Assembly: GCA_028565635.1 (NCBI GenBank)
Contig: JAOXYB010080276.1
Coordinates: forward strand, 1 to 40,394
Source of the DNA: Phoronis ovalis
Taxonomy: Eukaryota; Phoronida; Phoronidae
Direction: 5' to 3'
DNA: 40,394 nt
The first letter of the stretch is position 1. Each line of letters opens with the position of its first letter. A program made the position numbers and the translations under genes. Positions 33,178 through 40,394 of this stretch are shown here, piece after piece. The notes under the pieces are model-generated. The model was not told where the DNA came from. It searched no databases and saw only the letters and a program-made list of their open reading frames with translations.

Positions 33178-34690
33178 TGATATATTTGCTTTAGCTGGGA
33201 CACATAAAAACTGAGTTTTATCATTAGTCCCATGTTTTAAAAAAGGACAACGCGCAATTATGTATATGTAATTAATGCATTATGGATTTTACATAAAATA
33301 TCAATGGTCACTGGCTTTCAGTGTGTCATGAAGGACAATGGCAAATGGGCATACCAGAGATTTGCATTTTTATTTTATTCTTGATAAAATTAGTGATAGA
33401 CCATTATAGTAGATTTTAAAAAGCTTTGAACCTTTTAATTGAGATTTTAAAAAGTGAGAGAATAGAATTGTCTTTCATAGAGTTCAAAGAAAAATGTTTA
33501 TGAGTATCTAGTCTGGATATAGTTTGTATCCAAGCACAAGTATAAATTCAAACACCTAGCAAATTTTTTAAGTTGCTAGCAGACAACTGGATTACATATA
33601 TGTTATTGTATTATTTTATCGGAGCTTAACAGAACATAATTGGCCTTTATGACTTCCTTACAGATTCAATGCACCAGTAACAATATTGATGTCATTACTA
33701 TTTTATATAGTTTTTCAAACAACACTTTGTATTGATTTAATTTTGATGTCCATCATATTGGTATCAAGTACTTGACAGCATCTTCAGCACACAAAATTTA
33801 AATAACCCGTTTCTAAATGGTCAGGTAACTTGTATACAAAATATCTAAAAATTGCATTATTGGCTTTTCATAACTGAAGGGATAAGATTTAAATCTGATA
33901 CATTTTGTTATCCAACATCACATAATGGCAGAGACACTTTTCCACCTTTAAGTATCAAGTATGTTGCTTTTAGAATATTTTGTATTTTCTGGAGTGCATT
34001 CTTGTGTAGATTACTGTTTTTCGAGGTGAAGTGACCAGTGAACAAAGAACTGTTTTTAACACAAATATGCCAGTTTTAATATTTTTATTGCACAATATAC
34101 CATGGTTCCACAACAATCCAAAATAGAACGCATGCTGCTCTTCCAAAAAGACAATTTCTTTAAAGTTTCTGTGTCAGACCTTCAAAGTTACAGTAGCTGC
34201 CAATGTCAAAGCAATCTGATAATCTCTAAACCAAAATATTTTCACTGTATGTAACAGAAATCCTGTACCAATCTCTTAAAATCTTATACCAGCTATCAAA
34301 CTTTTCAAGTACTACTGAAAACTACTAATCTGTAGATATGTTGGTCTATTTGAAGTAACAAGTATGTTATAAGTTCTGGTACATGATCAGTGTTTTGTTC
34401 TCACATACTGCTAGAATTCAGCAAAGTACAGCTAAGTTTAATTCTGCTTTGAGTGGTCATAAGAATATATTGCAGTTGTCTGGAAATACCAGTAATAGCA
34501 AACATAATATAGCAAAGTCACAGAAAGTAGTTTTGTCAAAGCATTTTTTTCAATATATCAAAGGGTACTTGAACTAGTAATCTGTACTTTGCCTACATGG
34601 AATGTTTTTTTAAATTAAGATGGAAATTCCTCCCCTCGCATGCAGAAATAATCACCACTTATTTATAACAAAACTGTGGAGTTAATATCT
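33178..34690. other. Intergenic region between convergent Rieske and EDEM2 genes
   Basis: AT-rich sequence presumed to hold both 3' UTRs. No canonical AATAAA was found on the plus strand after the Rieske stop; variants such as CATAAA (33204, 33290) and TATAAA (33541) are possible. On the minus strand AATAAA occurs at 34089-34084, which would give EDEM2 a 3' UTR of about 600 nt. No other gene was seen. Confidence 0.4.
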
Positions 34691-37600
34691 TTATTGGTTT
34701 GTTTTGTCCACAAACATTTCACCTAGTACTGAAAGTCTTTGGTGGAATGGCTGAGCAGGACATGTAAACAAGTCTCCTTTGTATCTACTGCTTTTTTGAA
34801 ATATACTTTTTATCTGATTTTCTATGTTTAAACTGCTATTCTTCTCTGTTACAACTACAGTTTCAGTTTCATCTACACTTTCACTTTTATTTAATTTATC
34901 TATAGTTTCACTTTCCTCTCCAGATGTCTCTGTACTCAAATCATCATCTGTTTCTGTACTTTCTGTGTCAGGTTTCTCTCCAATTATTTCTTCAATGTGT
35001 TTTTCTTCTGCTTCTTCATCCACAGAAAGGATGACACTCTCACTTGTATCTTCCTTCTCCATATTTTCTTGAAAGGTTTTTGAAACATCAGTATATTCAA
35101 TGTCATACTCAAAGGCTCTCTGTGTATTTTCACTATCACCCACTTTATTTTTTTTCCTTATTTTTCTTCCCTTTCCTGCTTTATATATACTGTCCTCTTC
35201 ATCAATTAAATCTAAAAGTTGCAACAGATTAGCCTGATCCTGAAACAGTTGCAAATCCATCAATTCTTCATCCCGTTGAGCACTACAGCAATACAGAGCA
35301 GCTGCATCTACAGGATGAGCTTCTGTGTTGAATATGTACCCTCCAGCATCAATAATGCACTCTCCATTAGGAGTGTTAATAACTGTTCCATGGCCCCCAG
35401 TGTTATGAATGAAATTTTCAGTATCAAATAGGAGGTAAAGATATTTAGTAGTTTCTGCTAGAAAAAATGATTCCATCCTGTTGTCTAGACTATGGTTTTT
35501 GACATCTTTTACCTGAAATGCAAACAATGTGTTGAGGATCGAATACTCTTATGGTAAAGAAAGTGAACTATGATTTGGGATGTAACATAATGTATCATAA
35601 TCTAATAACAAAGATAATACATGAGCTCCTTGCATTAGATATTACCCATAGATCTTGATTTTCAGAGATCATGCAGAAGCATTGCTTCAATGTAAAAGCA
35701 TAGCATTGTATACTAAACTTTTAAAATAAAACCATAATTTATAGGACCCACATTGTGGAGGTTTTATATTATTCACAAATTGCCAATTTTAAATCCCCTT
35801 TTTGCAGAAACAACACATATTTTATTCCCAACAAACCTTATTTACTATCAAAGCAAAGAAGTAGAATTACTTACAGTTGCATAGCCACATTTGGTTTTAG
35901 TTGAATGTTCTATGGATTCCAAAATGTCAGCACCAAGATCCAGCAGGAAAGGATCTTTAGTAGCTTGATATAAATACATGGCACTTTCAATCAATTCTAA
36001 AAATAACAACAATAATGGTAAATTTATTTCTTTTAACTTGAGACAAGCAATGTAGTTAAAGTTGTTATTTTCTTGAATGACTTACAGAATGTACAATAGA
36101 AGGAAGCTGTTTTCGCAATTAAGTTTTTTTAATAAAAAATACTTGCAAATCTGAATATGAATGTTCTGTTTAATTTTTTCACACTGTAATTTGAATTCTT
36201 ACCAGGTCTAAGTGGGTATCCTTCTCTATTCTGATGAGGTTCATCCTTTACAATGTTATAAAACTCTGGAGTGAAGCCATATTGTTTCCACACCTGATGA
36301 TAGTTATGTATGGTTTTCATTGCTTTATCTGTATCTCCAACCAGACTCTGTAACATCAGGCAATATTTAAAAAACATGGTACATACAACTCCAAAATTGT
36401 ATAATAGCCATCTCACATTATACTACAATGCCTCTCATTGTTCACCAACAGAACCTTTGCACATTTAATGTTTGTATGTTTTGCTTGATATTATATATTA
36501 TAATTATGGCTTCCAACAATCCAAATAGTTGTTTCATTGGTTCTGTTTTAATAGCTTTTTTTTAGTAAATTTTGTCCAAAGCTTTTCTAAGAAAGTACTA
36601 TTCATATTTAAACACTATTTGTAGAAATGTTCATATAGACCCGAAAGAAGTGGTTGATGGCCATCTTTAATCCAAAATGGTGGCAATGTCAAAAAAATAT
36701 TCTTTGATAACTCAAAAAGCGTGAGATCGACTGCAAACAAACTTGAATTAAATATTGCTGGGTTTCTAATTCGAAAACAGTTGTAGAAAATTTAGCATCA
36801 TCTTAAATCCAAAATGGATTCCATGTCAAAAAATTTGTGTTGGAAGCCATATACTGTGTCGCCGTGCAACACTACAGGTATTTTATATTTTTTATAAATC
36901 TTATTAGTGACAAATGCAAGTCTATGAACAGCATCCTTGTTTTAGTTCTCACCCTCTCCTAACACTGTTAATGCATGAGAAGAAACACGGAAATCTAGAT
37001 CAAAATGTTTCTGTGGCAATTAACCAAGACAGTTGGATAATTGGTTTATTTCTTTGCTGTCAGTGTAAGGCTGCAGTTAAATGATCTGGGAAAACATCCA
37101 TAACTGTATTACAAATATTTACTTGCAAACCAGGCCAAAAAGCTTCCAAAGATTGGAACATAGGTAATGTTATAGTTCCTTTCTTCATATGTGTCCACAT
37201 GTACCAATCATCTCTCTTCAAGTATATTTCAAATTTCTTTGTATAATCTGCAACATTAATTGAATCAGCTTATCCTTGTTCACTTTTCACATCAATGCCA
37301 CCAATTTATTTGAAATCAACAAAACTGTGATTTTGAAAAGTTGAAAGACTGCATTCTTTGAAAATTTAATTGTTCATTGCATTATATTTACACCGTTTTA
37401 AGTCAATTATATTTCAATGTGTTTAAGGTGGAGTATAGGTAGAGGGTGCTACTGTTGCATGCATTTTTATCTGTCTATCAAGCCCATTTTTATTAATAAA
37501 CATTCCTGAAGACGAGGTTTAATAGTAGAAATGAAGGATCTGATATGGCATGCAGAATACTATGATTGCTGAACTAAACATCCCCATGCAGCCATGACTG

Positions 37601-39907
37601 TAAACTATTATTAATAAAAATGTAGTGCGAAATGTGCTTGGCTCATCAAATTTTCAAAGTATTTTTTTACATAAAAATCAATCCATTGCTATCAATGAAA
37701 CATACAAAAGTGCGTTTCAGTAAGTCTGTAAATACCTTTGAACATTTCCATAAATTCTGGTATCTGGAAAAGGATGCTTCCTTTCACTAAATATTCAAAG
37801 TATGAATCCACACCTGCTCCTATTCCTGAATCTAGAGCTGTCCACACACCTGTCTGGACATTGATGTGATTGCCAACCTACAAGCAAAACAATTATCTTA
37901 TTTTAGAGTACACATATCCACTTGAACTGACTAATATTTGCACATTGTATTATATGCACCTTTGTGGTTATGTTGTCCAATAATTGCACTTATTTCCGAG
38001 TTTGTGATGTAATATTGTGAAATTATACAGATCAAGATTTGGAACAACTTTTGACATTAATACACTCAGCTACCTTGTAATGCTGTCTTGTGTGTTTGTT
38101 CCAAGGATATAAGTAAAATAATACATATATTTAGAAAGGGAGACATTTCTGTTTCCATTCCCAGGTACACATAGAAGTTTTGTCCCAAGGTTCAGAAAGT
38201 AACTATTAAGTGATATTTATTTTAGTAAGTTCTAACTGAGAATATTTCTTTACCAATCCTATGTCTGATCGAAGATTCCATAGACCTCTCATTGCTTTCA
38301 TAGCCACTCTTTCAAATACTGGATCCCCAGTCAACCTAGATAAAGCTCCAAACTCCACAATAAATGTACCAACACCAGCCGTGCATGTCACAGCAGTCTC
38401 TCCCTTCGGTACACCATAACGCAAGTTAACTGTTCCATAAGGCATTCCAGTAGTGGTGTTAAAAGCTGAAATTAGAAATAATAATAATCAGAGATTACAT
38501 ATTTTCAGCCACAGGGTGTCTGTTCAAAATTGTTGGTAAATTTGCAAATCTGAAGTATGATGAATGGATAAATTATTACCTGGTAACAATCTTCTGGCTA
38601 CATTTTCGGCCATGTTTAGAAGTGGACCAGAACATGGCCAGCTAGGCTCAAGTTGCATACCTGCTTTTGAAGACATTAAATGGGCTGAAATCAAGCCACC
38701 CACAACTACAAATAGGAGAATACTCATTACATATACAGTTACACTGAAATATCCCGATTCTTAAGCCTTTGCAACATTGCTTTAAATAGTTTTACTAACA
38801 ACGTGGGATTGATTTGTATTTATTGTCATATGAATGTAGCTTTAAGCAGACAAATGAATATACATTCAACACTCCAGATAAAATTTAAGGAATACTTACT
38901 TCTGATATTAGTTTCAAACACTGAGGCATTGATGTCAATATCAAAATCTGATGTGTCAATAAGGAGGTGGGCAACTCGTCTAAATTCTGTATAATTTCCC
39001 ATCACAGCTAAAGTGTCCAAAGCATCAACTAAAGTTAGTGAAAAACTGAAAATGAAAAGTAGAATGTTTTATTCTCTGGTTTTGACCATTATATGTCATG
39101 ATTTCTTAATGCGCGTAACACTTTTGCATAAAGTATCTAAAACTTGTTTGCAAACTTAGACACAATTGCAATTATAAAAAGAATCATGTGCCATGCTGTA
39201 TTTTCCTTGTTTATCGTGAAGGGTAATAAAACATCTGAATTCCTTTTATTGTACTGACAATAAATTGTTTTGACATTCGACATTAAAAAAATGATTAACT
39301 AAAAAGCACATAGTTATTGCTACTATTGTAATTTAAGAAAAGCACTTTAACTGTGATTATCTACTGCAAATCATATATGGTGAGTATTTAGGTACATGTC
39401 CATAGGCGAGGTTTCCATAGGAGTTCAAAGACAACTCCCATAAGACAAAATACCTATGTCAACATCGCATGTGTATACAAATCCAGTTCCCTTGCATCTG
39501 TAGTAATATTGTTAATGTCTATAACTTGCAGAATAGGACCCTTTCAAGTTACAGTTTCAAGTCTCATCCAACATGTGAAATTTGAGGGCTGGCTTAGCAT
39601 TCAACACATTGGAAAATATCTGCAGTGTAAATTACTTAATTATAAAAAAAATCTCCCCGTTTATTGTGGGTTGCCATCTGCGCTTTTGCTTGCATAGATC
39701 TTGTATTGTTGGTCTGCTTTTTTTGTACTTCGTTTTGCCTACTTTATTTTTGAATATCACGCTGGAATCTGAAAACTATAAAAAGGTATTTTTTACCTGC
39801 CCCAAGTATCCTGACCATCACAGGTAAGAGGTCTGAGTTCATCATATGGATATGCATAGTTTAGATACCCATTATAGGCATGTTGAAACATAGCTACTAC
39901 TTTGTCC
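34691..39907 (-). CDS. EDEM2: EDEM2, ER degradation-enhancing alpha-mannosidase-like protein (5'-partial)
   Basis: EDEM2 is an ER-lumen GH47 family protein that starts N-glycan mannose trimming for ERAD. Minus-strand exons in gene order: 39907-39797, 39045-38900, 38705-38580, 38465-38254, 37877-37736, 37247-37123, 36347-36203, 35996-35875, 35512-34691. All are GT-AG and in phase, giving about 649 residues after a missing N-terminus (roughly 40 residues, signal peptide). GH47 landmarks are present: [18 protein letters not shown] (the Glu equals human E117), [34 protein letters not shown] and the calcium-site Thr in FNTEAHP. The tail carries a long acidic E/S/T/D-rich insert, longer than the human one, and ends [17 protein letters not shown]; its Cys matches human C558, reported to bond with TXNDC11. 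No KDEL. The stop codon overlaps an AATAAA. Confidence 0.95.
36507..36849. mobile_element. MITE with 12-bp terminal inverted repeats and TA target site
   Basis: TGGCTTCCAACA at 36507-36518 and its exact reverse complement TGTTGGAAGCCA at 36838-36849 bound a 343-bp element, and TA lies directly outside both ends. That is the signature of a non-autonomous Tc1/mariner-type insertion. Inside are two diverged direct copies of a short block (AATCCAAAATGGTGGCAATG near 36669; AATCCAAAATGGATTCCATG near 36806). It sits in an EDEM2 intron (36348-37122) and encodes nothing. Confidence 0.75.
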
Positions 39908-39935
39908 CTGAAATAAAGAGCAATTAATTACCACT

Positions 39936-40046
39936 TCAGTGGCAATTGATTTTAGTCAGTATTACATTTCGAAGGTCTGGCAGATTCATATCATCGTCGA
40001 GGCGGTCATAGAGCCCAAATCTAAAGGTCGAATAAGACTGTATTGT
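39936..40046 (-). other. Short open fragment of protein-like sequence in the EDEM2 5' region
   Basis: A minus-strand frame between two stops reads STFRFGLYDRLDDDMNLPDL and continues for 37 codons in all. Its base composition is less AT-biased than its flanks. It does not match the EDEM2 N-terminus and no splice donor would keep the frame into the exon at 39907. A fragment of an interspersed element is the likeliest explanation. The EDEM2 signal-peptide exon was not found in 39908-40394. Confidence 0.25.
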
Positions 40047-40394
40047 TCAACTCTTCACTAAGATAAAATTAGATATAATGGAAATGGAATTCATTTTATA
40101 TATTTTTTTATTATTTCACAGTCTGAATAAATCCATCCGTTAGTGTTCTGTACCTTCTCAACTAACGTCTGGACTTAACCATAGTCAATTTTTGTTATAT
40201 TCCTTCAGTTTTGCAAGAGCGAAATAATTATGTCGTTAAACTTTTGACTCAACTTTCCCCATTGAGATATGCCTTTCTCTCTGCGTAATCCATCGCCACC
40301 TACCATGTCTATTCTATTGTTGCGATTTTTATGTCCGGATAATCGCTTTATCCGCCTCTAACGAGTATTTTGTTAACTAAAATTGCGGAATTAT

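Noticed and set aside
34824-35431. Plus-strand open frames opposite the last EDEM2 exon
   Set aside because: Antisense shadows of the acidic E/S/T-rich EDEM2 tail; the minus-strand frame is supported by family motifs.

Overview
The window is AT-rich animal nuclear DNA with many GT-AG introns, long non-coding stretches, minisatellites and foldback or MITE-like elements. Three genes can be named from their conserved proteins: CTR9, a Rieske iron-sulfur protein of the RFESD type, and EDEM2. A fourth gene looks like an amidated neuropeptide precursor. The gene set, intron density and prohormone style suggest an invertebrate, perhaps a lophotrochozoan such as a bivalve mollusc. That placement is inference. 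Nothing prokaryotic was seen: no operons, CRISPR arrays or rRNA.

Layout. 1-1654: the 3' end of an unidentified plus-strand gene, preceded by an 82-bp tandem array whose unit carries a splice donor. 2357-14232: complete CTR9 (+), 22 coding exons and 1233 residues by my splicing; intron 19 holds a 52-bp minisatellite interrupted by a 100-N assembly gap. 14233-21300: CTR9 3' UTR and then mostly non-coding DNA with low-confidence candidates (a small secreted-peptide-like model at 15570-16028, a CRE plus TATA promoter-like site near 16590, an orphan exon-like frame at 18844-19026) and two tandem repeats. 21405-22091 (-): a coding exon with signal peptide, dibasic sites and a terminal WGKR amidation signal. 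Its likely promoter (TATA box at 24691-24698, tandem CRE half-sites at 24832-24842) and a duplicated 5' exon lie 2-2.5 kb upstream on the same strand. 24900-31350: no gene recognised; a 550-bp foldback element lies at 29807-30355. 31384-33177 (+): the Rieske gene, three coding exons, behind a TATA box and a triple GACCTT nuclear-receptor-like site. 34691-39907 (-): EDEM2, nine exons visible, signal-peptide exon missing; it converges tail to tail with the Rieske gene.

The genes are not functionally linked: CTR9 is a Paf1-complex transcription elongation scaffold, EDEM2 trims N-glycans for ER-associated degradation, the Rieske protein is a soluble [2Fe-2S] protein and the prohormone is secretory. 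The novelty lies mainly in the unassigned prohormone locus with its duplicated first exon, and in the splice-donor array at the left edge.
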